Source of the DNA: Chloroflexota bacterium
Lineage (GTDB): Bacteria > Chloroflexota > Anaerolineae > Anaerolineales > Anaerolineaceae
Direction of reading: 5' to 3'
Assembly: GCA_012517865.1 (NCBI GenBank)
Contig: JAAYUC010000014.1
Span: forward strand, 1 to 34,822
DNA length: 34,822 bases
In this document: positions 1-6,738 of the stretch, piece after piece
How positions within the stretch are numbered: position 1 is the first letter of the stretch
Layout of the letters: the number at the start of each line of letters is the position of its first letter
Translations under genes and position numbers: made by a program
The notes under the pieces: generated by a model
What the model was told of the DNA's origin: nothing
Database searches by the model: none
What the model saw: only the letters and a program-made list of their open reading frames with translations

Positions 1-311
1 AGCACCAGGCTGGGTTGGGAAAGCAGCGGGCTGAAATCTATCATCGCGCCAACGCCCACAAAAATCAGCAGTGGAAACAGTTCGGTTTTAATACCGGCGT
101 CATAAATGACTTTCATGAAACCGACTTCGTTGGACATGCCCAGATTGGCAAGCAAGCAGCCAAATCCAATCGGCAGAAGCAGCACTGGCTCGTATTCCTT
201 GGCAATCGCCAGGTAGATGAGCACCAGACCAACCGCGAGCATCACCGCCTTTTGCCAGCTAAAATCCGCGAAACCTTTTCCCAATTCCGTCAATAGTTCA
301 GTCAGGTCCAT
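1..311 (-). CDS. mmdB: Sodium-translocating decarboxylase beta subunit (3' end outside window)
   Basis: This is the N-terminal ~103 residues of the integral-membrane subunit that exports Na+ as the carboxyl group is released from biotin. Translation starts MDLTELLTELGKGF and continues with hydrophobic segments containing ANLGMSNEVG and FPLLIFVGVGAMIDFSPLL, which match the conserved N-terminal part of the OadB/MmdB/GcdB family. The stop lies beyond the left window edge, so the gene is partial only because of the window. The start follows an AAAGGAC ribosome site that overlaps the end of the biotin-carrier gene, leaving 11 bp between the genes. It is the last visible gene of the minus-strand decarboxylase operon. 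Family membership is clear; the exact substrate is inferred from the alpha subunit. Confidence 0.88.
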   Translation of the reverse strand, partial: MDLTELLTELGKGFADFSWQKAVMLAVGLVLIYLAIAKEYEPVLLLPIGFGCLLANLGMSNEVGFMKVIYDAGIKTELFPLLIFVGVGAMIDFSPLLSQPSLV

Positions 312-322
312 GGACGCGTCCT

Positions 323-748
323 TTAGGCTTCAAAACGGAAGAGCGGCTGATTGTGGCGCACCTGGTCGCCAGCGGAAACAAACACTTCCGCGATGACACC
401 ATCCCTGCCGGCCCGGATGATATTTTTCATTTTCATAGCTTCCAAAACGCACAGAGGGTCGCCGGATTTGACCTGCGTCCCTGCTTTCACCTGGACTTCA
501 ACAATGACCCCGGGCAAAGGCGAGTTTACATCCCTGCCGCCTGGCGCAGCTTTGGGCGCAGCCGGGCTGGCTGCCGGCCGCTCTGGAGCAGGCTGCACGC
601 TGGCCGGGTTTGCTGGCTGCGTTGCCGCTTGTTCCTCCGGCCAGACATCAAAGACCTCGCCGTCCACCTCAGCGCGCACAGGCCGCGCGTGCAGGTCCTC
701 AATTTTTACTGCGTAAGTTTTTCCCGCGATGCTTACATTAATAATCAT
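323..748 (-). CDS. mmdC: Biotin carrier subunit of sodium-pump decarboxylase
   Basis: This 141-residue protein carries the covalently bound biotin that shuttles CO2 from the carboxyltransferase to the membrane beta subunit. Residues 1-35 form a small beta-rich segment, residues 38-72 are a flexible Pro/Ala linker, and residues 73-141 are a biotinyl domain. The EAMKM signature is at residues 103-107, with Lys106 the predicted biotinylation site. An in-frame ATG 60 nt upstream is possible, but the start at 748 is preferred: it follows GAGGACA, and its ATG overlaps the TGA of the preceding gene as ATGA, implying translational coupling. The length and linker match MmdC/GcdC-type carriers. BirA encoded at 32,156-32,908 is a candidate ligase for it. 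Confidence 0.92.
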   Translation of the reverse strand: MIINVSIAGKTYAVKIEDLHARPVRAEVDGEVFDVWPEEQAATQPANPASVQPAPERPAASPAAPKAAPGGRDVNSPLPGVIVEVQVKAGTQVKSGDPLCVLEAMKMKNIIRAGRDGVIAEVFVSAGDQVRHNQPLFRFEA

Positions 749-1089
749 TTTTTCTGTCCTCTGCCTGGAGTATGAATTGTCTGACGAACGCGTCCGCTCA
801 ACAGCCACTGGTTTTCCATTTTGGCTGTTTTTACCGGCGCGGCTTGTGTGGGGCGGGCTTTCTCCGCCGCGAGGGCGAATGCCACTGCCGCCGCGGCAGC
901 TTGCGCGGCGCGTTCAGCCTGCTGCGGTGAATCCTGGTCTTCAGCTTGCGGGGTTTCCGCTTCCTTGGCGGGGCGGGTGGTCAGGCGTACCAAAAGAGCC
1001 ATCACCCCCCACAGCGCGATAATCATCAAAAAGACCAGCCCCATCCCAAAGGCGGTAATCGATAAGCCTTGCAGTAATGCTTCTGCCAT
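745..1089 (-). CDS. mmdD: OadG-family small membrane subunit of sodium-pump decarboxylase
   Basis: This 114-residue protein has one strong membrane helix at about residues 13-36 (AFGMGLVFLMIIALWGVMAL), followed by a charged, Ala/Glu-rich cytoplasmic tail. This is the layout of OadG/MmdD subunits, which assemble the carboxyltransferase onto the membrane pump. The tail is low in complexity, and the C-terminal ~30 residues are not conserved in any way I recognise. It sits between the alpha and biotin-carrier genes, as in the Veillonella and Propionigenium mmd operons. AGGTGA precedes the start, the gap to the alpha stop is 12 bp, and its stop codon overlaps the next start (ATGA). The call depends partly on context because the family is short and divergent. 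Confidence 0.82.
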   Translation of the reverse strand: MAEALLQGLSITAFGMGLVFLMIIALWGVMALLVRLTTRPAKEAETPQAEDQDSPQQAERAAQAAAAAVAFALAAEKARPTQAAPVKTAKMENQWLLSGRVRQTIHTPGRGQKK

Positions 1090-1101
1090 CTCTCACCTGA
1101 C

Positions 1102-2646
1102 CTAAAGCGGTATGTTGCCGTGTTTTCGCGGCGCCGCGCTTTCGACCTTATTTTCCAGCGATTCAAGCGCTTCGATAAGTTTCTGGCGCGTCTGCGCCGG
1201 CTCTATCACCTCATCAATGTACCCCGCGCGGGCCGCGGCGTAGGGATTCAGGTATTTCTGGCGGTATTCCTCCTCCAGGCGTTTGCGCTCCGCGGCCGGG
1301 TCTTCCGCTTCAGAAATTTGTTTGCGGTGGAGGATGTTGGCCGCGCCTTCAGCGCCCATCACGGCAATTTCCGCGCTGGGCCAGGCATAGGTGATATCCG
1401 TGCCCAGAAATTTGCTGCTCATCACAACGTACGCGCCGCCGTAAGCCTTGCGCGTGACCACGCTGACCTTGGGAACGCTCGCCTCGGAGTACGCGAACAG
1501 CACTTTGGCGCCGTGGCGAATAACCCCGCGGTGTTCCTGGTCCACTCCAGGCAAAAAGCCGGGGGAATCCACAAAGGTGATAATGGGCAGATTGAAGGCA
1601 TCGCAGAAGCGCACCATCCGGCTGATTTTATCGGCCGAGTCGATGTCCATCACGCCCGCCATGCTGGCAGGTTCCTGGGAGATAATCCCGACCGGTTTGC
1701 CGTCCAGTCTGGCCAGGCCGACAATGGCGTTGGGAGCAAAACCGGCCTGAATCTCAAGGAAAGAACCCCGGTCCACAATTTCCTGAATGGCTGTGTGCAG
1801 GCTGTACGGTTCATCCGGATTGAGGGGCACAAGCGAGTTCAGCGCTTCGGAGCGGCGGGTTGGGCTGTCGCCGCTTTCCAGTACCGGCGCGGAATCCACA
1901 TTATTGGCGGGCAGGTACCCAAGTACCTTCCGGCAGAGGGCCAGCGCTTCGCGCTCGCCCGGGGTTACCAGGTGCGCCGTGCCGCTAATGCCCAGGTGCA
2001 CATCCGCGCCGCCCAGCGATTCAAAATCCACATCCTCGCCTGTCACTGTTTTAATCACCTGCGGACCGGTGAGGAACATGTACGACTGCTTTTGGACCAT
2101 GATAATCAGGTCGGTCAGCGCGGGAGAGTAGGCGGCGCCGCCGGCGCAAGGACCCATAATCAGGCTGATTTGCGGAACCACCCCGGAGTATTGGGCGTTG
2201 CGGCGGAAAATTTCCGCGTACCCGCCCAGGCTTTTCACACCTTCCTGGATGCGCGCGCCGCCGGAATCAATCATTCCGATAATAGGAGCCCCGTTTTTGG
2301 CCGCCAGGTCCATCACCCGGCAAATCTTTCGGCTGTGCATCTCGCCGAGCGCGCCGCCCTGAACGGTGAAATCCTGGGCGTAAACGTAAACCAGCCGTCC
2401 ATCCACTTTACCGTAACCGGTCACCACACCGTCTCCGAGCGTGGATTCGGCCTGGGGGTCATTCTGTTGGACTACCAGCGCTTCAAGCTCCCGAAAACTG
2501 CCTTCATCCAAGAGTAGCTGGATGCGCTCGCGCGCCGTCAGGCTGCCTTTGGCATGTTGTTTATCGATTCTGGCCTGACCGCCTCCTAACATGGCTTCAG
2601 CCGAAATCTTGCGTAGTTGTTCCAGGCGGGGATCTGCTTCAGTCAT
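1102..2646 (-). CDS. mmdA: Methylmalonyl-CoA decarboxylase alpha subunit (biotin carboxyltransferase)
   Basis: This 514-residue protein has the two crotonase-like halves of acyl-CoA carboxylase beta / MmdA proteins. Diagnostic stretches are GGARIQEGVKSLGGYAEIF and GPCAGGAAYSPALTDLIIMV in the N-terminal half, and VDSPGFLPGVDQEHRGVIR, RKAYGGAYVVMSSK and EIAVMGAEGAANI in the C-terminal half. These form the acyl-CoA and biotin sites. It transfers the carboxyl group from methylmalonyl-CoA to biotin on the carrier protein. The length and the adjacent OadG, biotin carrier and OadB-like genes favour a decarboxylase over a propionyl-CoA carboxylase, because no biotin carboxylase gene is present. AAGGAGC precedes the start. 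It is the first gene of the operon. Alternative: a carboxylase subunit working with a distant biotin carboxylase. Confidence 0.92.
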   Translation of the reverse strand: MTEADPRLEQLRKISAEAMLGGGQARIDKQHAKGSLTARERIQLLLDEGSFRELEALVVQQNDPQAESTLGDGVVTGYGKVDGRLVYVYAQDFTVQGGALGEMHSRKICRVMDLAAKNGAPIIGMIDSGGARIQEGVKSLGGYAEIFRRNAQYSGVVPQISLIMGPCAGGAAYSPALTDLIIMVQKQSYMFLTGPQVIKTVTGEDVDFESLGGADVHLGISGTAHLVTPGEREALALCRKVLGYLPANNVDSAPVLESGDSPTRRSEALNSLVPLNPDEPYSLHTAIQEIVDRGSFLEIQAGFAPNAIVGLARLDGKPVGIISQEPASMAGVMDIDSADKISRMVRFCDAFNLPIITFVDSPGFLPGVDQEHRGVIRHGAKVLFAYSEASVPKVSVVTRKAYGGAYVVMSSKFLGTDITYAWPSAEIAVMGAEGAANILHRKQISEAEDPAAERKRLEEEYRQKYLNPYAAARAGYIDEVIEPAQTRQKLIEALESLENKVESAAPRKHGNIPL

Positions 2647-2721
2647 TCTGCTCCTTTATTAGAACAAAGTTACTTCGGCCGCCGGGTTTTGGATGAGTTT
2701 TGGCGGCAGCCGGATTGCATA

Positions 2722-2730
2722 ATTGTAACA
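2722..2730 (-). promoter_or_regulatory. Extended -10 promoter for the decarboxylase operon
   Basis: Read on the minus strand, this is TGT followed by TACAAT, an extended -10 box, about 75 nt upstream of the mmdA start. No good -35 hexamer lies 16-18 bp upstream, which suits an extended -10 promoter. Transcription would start near 2,716. No terminator or known riboswitch is visible in the leader. Confidence 0.45.
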
Positions 2731-3141
2731 TCATCGCCTGCCGGGGGGAACGGAATTATTTTTTAGGGAGAGACCGGTCGAAAGGAAAAATATTAAAATT
2801 CGTGCTTGGTGAAAAAATTTTGCAGGCGCGGCGATTTTCTACAGGCTTCGCCTTCGGGGCTGATTGCGCGCCGGAGGCAAAGCTGGCAAGCGCGACGAGA
2901 CTGAAGAGGGAAAGCCCACCCCTCTTCTGCCCTGCAGGCACCACCCTCGATGGGTACGGCTGTACTAACCAGCCCTGCAACCAGCTTTTATTAAAGGAAA
3001 AAATTGAAGCCACCCTAGGGAAGCTTGCTGAGCTGCCCAATCCACCGAGACCGCAGATTACCGCAGTTTCTCCGCGCGCTGCGCGATTATTATCCTCCAC
3101 CTGCAAACTGCACGCCAAAATTTCCGGGGCCCCGGCTGCTA
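2731..3141. other. Gene-free spacer with clustered hairpins; possible structured RNA
   Basis: The 495-bp space between mmdA (ends at 2,646) and the next gene (3,142) has no convincing CDS; the open frames in it match no family I know. It has several inverted repeats: GAAGAGGG (2,903-2,910) pairs with CCCTCTTC (2,920-2,927); GCAGG (2,934-2,938) with CCTGC (2,974-2,978), enclosing ACCC/GGGT (2,943-2,955) and GGCTG/CAGCC (2,958-2,974). The last group could fold as a three-way junction. I compared it by eye with RNase P, tmRNA, 6S, SRP RNA, and cobalamin, glycine, FMN and cyclic-di-nucleotide riboswitches and found no match. Its strand and function are unknown, and it may be inert. Confidence 0.3.
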
Positions 3142-5505
3142 TCAGGGAATCACCGCGTAGTAAAGCTCGCTGCCAAATGCCAGGTACACATTGCGGTTGG
3201 ACCCCACATTAAACGCCGTGACCGGCCGGCCCGGCAAACTGCCGCCGCCCGCGCCGGCCCGCAGCACGCGGTTCAGGTTCAGCCGAAGGCTGAACTGGTA
3301 CAATTCCGCCCGCTCGGCCGCCAGGTAGTACAGCGACGGGTCCGGAGGAGGAGAGTACGCCAGCTGGCTGAAGCGTATCGCTTCAAAATCAAGCGTTCCG
3401 GCCTCCGCCCCGCCGCGCGCGTCCTGGTACACATATGGGTCCTCGCATTCCACCGTGCCAGTGACGTTGGATGCCAAGCAGTGCGAACTGCGGCCGTCCG
3501 AAAACAGCAGGAAAAGCTCGTCACCGCTCACCGCTGCCCCGACCGCCTGCGTAAGGTCAATTGGTTTTTCCTCGAAGTAAGAATCGGGGGGATTCGTATA
3601 CTCCAAATTGGCGCCGCGGTAAATCCACAGCGCGTTCCGGATAGTATCCAGTACAAACAGCCGGCCGGCATCGTACAGGACTGCCTGTATTTTCCCAAAA
3701 CCTCCATCCGGGGGAATGAGCGCGAAAGCTTTCGGCTCTTTGCCCACCCCACAGAGCAGGCCGTTTCCGTTCGCGTCCAGGGCGAGGATGGGCGCGCGGG
3801 CCGCGTTGTTGATGGGCACGGCCAAGACGTCTGCCAACTCCCGAACCTGAACGCCGTCGCGCAAGCCCGGCTGGCAGTTGAATTCCAAATCCGGAACATA
3901 GCCGCCGCTGGACGGGCTGAGGTGCAGCACAGTGCCCGTGGCCTTATCCAACAGGTAGAGATCGGTACCTACCGAAACAATCCGGGAAATTTCCAGGCCG
4001 GTCATCATGGTTGAAGTGTAGGCGGGTTTGTACACCAGCCGCACAGCGCCGTCCAACACGTCCAGTGCGTCCTGAGCGCGCACGCGCAAGGCCCGCAGTT
4101 CGCTGCTTTGGCGGTAGGTTTCGGCCTGGTCCAGCCAGGAAAGCACCTGCTGCCAGGCTTCGCGCTGGGCCGCCGCGCCTTGCATCGCCGCGGCGTTTTC
4201 GGCCGCGGCCTGCGCCTGCGCCATCAGGTACGCGTACTGGCTGCCCTGTCCCTGGCTGATATAAATTGCCGAAAGAATCCCCACAACCAGCAGCGGCACC
4301 AGAACGGCAAGCAAAAGCTTTGTGCCGCGGGACAGTTCCGCGCTCTCGGTCTGTTCTTCAACAGACCGCTTCTTCTCTCCAGTCAAAAAAGCAGCCAGTC
4401 CTTCGCCCAATTTGTTCATGGTTCCAGCACCGTCCGCGACCTTGCGGTAGGCAGTCTGTCTGCGCAGTTTTCTGGCTGCTTTTTCAGCCGCGCGGTCGCG
4501 AGGTGCTTTTTCGGGGGTTTGTTCGCTGTAATAGCGCGCCGCCCGGCGGCCTGAGGCGGCCGGTTGTTCCGGAAGCAAAGAGGGCTGCAATTCGGCTGCT
4601 GCCTCAGTTTCTATCGGCACTGCCTCGGGAACGGACTGCGCGCCCTCGGACGGGAGTTCTGCGGCAGCACTGGTCTGCGCGCCGCCTGTGAGTTCAGGCT
4701 CAGGCGCGGCTTCCAACTGGGCGCTCACCTCCATCTGCGCATGAGCCGCGAAATCCGCTTCCGCTTCGGCCGCGGGGATGAGCGGTTCTGTTTGCGCGGG
4801 CGGCTCGGCCACGCTCTGGGCAGCCGTCGGCTCTGGTATTGCTGCCGCCCAAAGCACCGCGCCTTCCCCAGCCCGCACCCGCGCCAGGCCGACCTCGGCC
4901 GGTAAAGGTTGGTTGGATTCCAATTCGTCCAGGAGGGTTTTCAGTTCAGGCTGCGCGGAACCGCCGCTGTTTGCTAAAAAGGCAGCCGGGAACTGGGTCG
5001 AGAACAGGATTACGTCGCCCTCGTCCACAGCCTGCTGGAAAAAACGCATGCGCGGCACCTGGGTAAGGCCCAATCCGCGCGGGTCAAGGTCTGGGTCAAA
5101 AAAGAAGGCGCGGGCACCAGGTTTGGCCAGCACAGCCTGGCTGAGCCCGGCCTGAGCCAGGAAAAGAGTGTTGTGATGGATGACGCCCAGTGAAAGATGG
5201 GCGGAAACTGAAAGGCTTTCCGGCGGGAGAAGCAGGTTTTTTTCCGCCAGCGCCCCGTTGAGGGCGAATATGACCGCGCGCATCGCGGAAGTCACCGAGC
5301 CAGAACTTTTGTAAAAAATCGCGCTAGAATTCTCCAGCCATTTCCTGACCAAATCGGCGCTGAGCGGTTCGCCGCTCTTTTGGGAAAGCAGCATCAAGAG
5401 GTTATCTTCCTCGCGGCCGCGCGCTGTCCGTTTGGGAATGGCCGCCCCAAAAAAACCCGGCAGCGCGGAGGGATTGGTGCAAATAAGTTCCAGATTATGT
5501 TTCAT
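3142..5505 (-). CDS. Membrane protein with degenerate PP2C-like N-terminus and propeller-like C-terminus
   Basis: This is a 787-residue protein of unknown function. Residues 1-~200 resemble a PPM/PP2C phosphatase fold in pattern: a hydrophobic strand leads into AQAGLSQAVL where active enzymes have VGDSR, then GDVILFSTQF where they have LLCSDGL. The metal-binding aspartates are absent, so catalysis is not expected. Residues ~215-315 are an Ala/Glu/Pro linker and ~320-370 are very basic. A single membrane helix lies at ~393-415 (LLLAVLVPLLVVGILSAIYI), followed by a coiled-coil-like Ala/Gln segment and a repetitive beta-rich region (~510-787) with strand motifs such as GTDLYLLDKATG and AGRLFVLDTIRNALWIY. 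The topology is probably N-terminus inside and propeller outside. The start at 5,505 is chosen over 5,553 because the likely transcription start (~5,538) lies between them. The PP2C and propeller assignments are pattern-based. Confidence 0.7.
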   Translation of the reverse strand: MKHNLELICTNPSALPGFFGAAIPKRTARGREEDNLLMLLSQKSGEPLSADLVRKWLENSSAIFYKSSGSVTSAMRAVIFALNGALAEKNLLLPPESLSVSAHLSLGVIHHNTLFLAQAGLSQAVLAKPGARAFFFDPDLDPRGLGLTQVPRMRFFQQAVDEGDVILFSTQFPAAFLANSGGSAQPELKTLLDELESNQPLPAEVGLARVRAGEGAVLWAAAIPEPTAAQSVAEPPAQTEPLIPAAEAEADFAAHAQMEVSAQLEAAPEPELTGGAQTSAAAELPSEGAQSVPEAVPIETEAAAELQPSLLPEQPAASGRRAARYYSEQTPEKAPRDRAAEKAARKLRRQTAYRKVADGAGTMNKLGEGLAAFLTGEKKRSVEEQTESAELSRGTKLLLAVLVPLLVVGILSAIYISQGQGSQYAYLMAQAQAAAENAAAMQGAAAQREAWQQVLSWLDQAETYRQSSELRALRVRAQDALDVLDGAVRLVYKPAYTSTMMTGLEISRIVSVGTDLYLLDKATGTVLHLSPSSGGYVPDLEFNCQPGLRDGVQVRELADVLAVPINNAARAPILALDANGNGLLCGVGKEPKAFALIPPDGGFGKIQAVLYDAGRLFVLDTIRNALWIYRGANLEYTNPPDSYFEEKPIDLTQAVGAAVSGDELFLLFSDGRSSHCLASNVTGTVECEDPYVYQDARGGAEAGTLDFEAIRFSQLAYSPPPDPSLYYLAAERAELYQFSLRLNLNRVLRAGAGGGSLPGRPVTAFNVGSNRNVYLAFGSELYYAVIP

Positions 5506-5544
5506 GAACCGCCCCGGTATGATTAATAACATCAAAACAAGTAC

Positions 5545-5550
5545 ATTATA
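5545..5550 (-). promoter_or_regulatory. -10 box (TATAAT) for the PP2C-like membrane protein gene
   Basis: The minus strand has a perfect TATAAT here, which places transcription initiation near 5,538 and a 33-nt leader before the ATG at 5,505. No matching -35 is visible at 16-18 bp. The region that would contact sigma region 4 (about 5,567-5,573) overlaps the divergent promoter at 5,574-5,579. Confidence 0.55.
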
Positions 5551-5573
5551 CATTACGCGGGTAGCTCAAAAGG

Positions 5574-5579
5574 TATAAT
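5574..5579 (+). promoter_or_regulatory. -10 box (TATAAT) giving a leaderless transcript
   Basis: A perfect TATAAT is followed by six bases and then the ATG at 5,586, so the expected transcription start falls at or within a base of the start codon. No Shine-Dalgarno sequence can exist on such an mRNA. The back-to-back TATAAT on the other strand (5,545-5,550) leaves only 23 bp between the two -10 boxes. Confidence 0.55.
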
Positions 5580-5585
5580 CAAACT

Positions 5586-6626
5586 ATGGAATTTACCTGC
5601 GTGCGCACCACCGCGGAATGGGATGCGCTGGCTTTGGAATGGGAGCAGCTCTATGAGCGAACTCACTTGCGAGTCCCGTTTTTGCGTGTGGGCTATCTGC
5701 GCGCCTGGTGGCAGACTTTGGGCGGCGCGGAGTGGCACCGGGAAAACAGCTCGCTGCGGATTATTACCGCCCGCGAGGGCGGCCGGCTGATAGGGACCGC
5801 GCCTTTCTTTCTGAGTTCCAAAGACGGCTCACAGCCAGCCCTGCGCTTCGTTGGTTCGGTCGAAGTCAGCGACTATCTGGATTTTCTCGCCGCGCCCGAA
5901 GCGCTGGATAAATTCCTTAACGGCTTATTCGCCTTCCTGCGCCAGGACCCCGAGCTGGGAGCTTATCCCATAGAGCTGTTCAACCTGAGGGAAGACTCCC
6001 TCAGCATGCTTTTATTGCCGCGCGCCGCTGAGCTGAACGGGTACACCTACGCGGAAGAGCGCCTGCAGCCTGCTCCTTACATCCCGCTGGCGGAAAGCTG
6101 GGAAGCTTATCTGGCCGGCATTACCAAGAAGCAGCGGCACGAAATCCGCCGGAAATCCCGCAATGCCGAAAACCGGCACCAGACCGACTGGTACCTGGTG
6201 CAAGACGGGGAAAAACTTGAAGAAGAAGTGGATTCGTTTATCTCTATGATGCGCAAAGACCCGCGCAAGGAATCCTTCCTCAACCCTGCCATGCGCGAGC
6301 ATCTGCTGGCGGCCGCGCGCTGGGCGTTCGGGCTGGGGCAGCTGCACCTGGCATTTCTGACCTTTGAAGGGCACAAAGCAGCGGCCTATTTCAGCTTGAA
6401 TAGCGGCGGTAAATTGTGGGTGTACAACTCCGCCTGGGAACCCGCGTACGCGCCCTGCTCGCCGGGCTGGGTGCTGCTGGCAAAAGTGCTGCAGTGGTCT
6501 ATCACCCAGGGGCTGACGGAAGTGGACATGATGCGCGGCAGCGAAGATTACAAGTATAAGTTTGGCGCCGTGGACCGTTACGTCACCCGCGTTCTCCTTC
6601 ATCCCGCCGCGCCCTCCAGAATTTAA
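5586..6626 (+). CDS. CelD/BcsL-type GNAT acetyltransferase
   Basis: This 346-residue protein fits the acetyltransferase family typified by CelD (two GNAT-like halves; cytoplasmic). Supporting stretches are the N-terminal FTCVRTTAEWDALALEWEQL, the central basic segment KKQRHEIRRKSRNAE, and the C-terminal half with AAYFSLNSGGKLWVYNSAW and EVDMMRGSEDYKYKFGA. The last is the typical closing motif of the family (D...G.e.YK..f). The family acts in cell-envelope, polysaccharide or amino-acyl transfer reactions; the substrate cannot be read here. It is transcribed alone, away from the PP2C-like gene. The start codon sits directly at the predicted transcription start, so translation is probably leaderless. 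The gene ends 32 bp before the heat-shock promoter. Confidence 0.8.
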   Translation: MEFTCVRTTAEWDALALEWEQLYERTHLRVPFLRVGYLRAWWQTLGGAEWHRENSSLRIITAREGGRLIGTAPFFLSSKDGSQPALRFVGSVEVSDYLDFLAAPEALDKFLNGLFAFLRQDPELGAYPIELFNLREDSLSMLLLPRAAELNGYTYAEERLQPAPYIPLAESWEAYLAGITKKQRHEIRRKSRNAENRHQTDWYLVQDGEKLEEEVDSFISMMRKDPRKESFLNPAMREHLLAAARWAFGLGQLHLAFLTFEGHKAAAYFSLNSGGKLWVYNSAWEPAYAPCSPGWVLLAKVLQWSITQGLTEVDMMRGSEDYKYKFGAVDRYVTRVLLHPAAPSRI

Positions 6627-6658
6627 CAGAAATCTTACACCCCACCAGCGCTCATCGC

Positions 6659-6686
6659 TTGAATTTTGCCGGAGCTGTGGTATTAT
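6659..6686 (+). promoter_or_regulatory. Sigma-70-type promoter of the hrcA operon
   Basis: TTGAAT (6,659-6,664), a 16-bp spacer and TATTAT (6,681-6,686) form a good housekeeping promoter. Transcription would begin near 6,693, a few bases before the CIRCE operator, so bound HrcA would block initiation or clearance. Confidence 0.75.
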
Positions 6687-6699
6687 TAACGCCGGATAT

Positions 6700-6726
6700 T
6701 TAGCACTCTCAACTTGAGAGTGCTAA
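6700..6726 (+). promoter_or_regulatory. CIRCE operator (HrcA binding site)
   Basis: TTAGCACTC (6,700-6,708) and GAGTGCTAA (6,718-6,726) are separated by exactly 9 bp. This is a perfect match to the consensus CIRCE inverted repeat that HrcA binds. It lies just downstream of the predicted transcription start and 12 bp before hrcA, indicating autoregulation of the whole operon. Confidence 0.98.
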
Positions 6727-6738
6727 TCGAATCAGACG

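Noticed and set aside
1120..2517. 465-codon plus-strand open frame opposite mmdA
   Set aside because: It is antisense to a well-conserved gene, its protein has no recognisable motif, and its composition is that of a GC-rich shadow frame.
3001..3060. Possible cobalamin riboswitch (AAGCCACC...GGGAAG pattern)
   Set aside because: The B12 box and the rest of the conserved core are absent, and no gene lies downstream on that strand.
2756..3118. 120-codon minus-strand frame in the spacer upstream of mmdA
   Set aside because: It runs through the hairpin cluster, resembles no family I know, and its frame looks accidental.
3124..3135. CCGGGGCCCCGG palindrome as terminator of the PP2C-like gene
   Set aside because: A 12-bp palindrome has no room for a loop once folded, and only a weak T-run follows; support is too poor to call.
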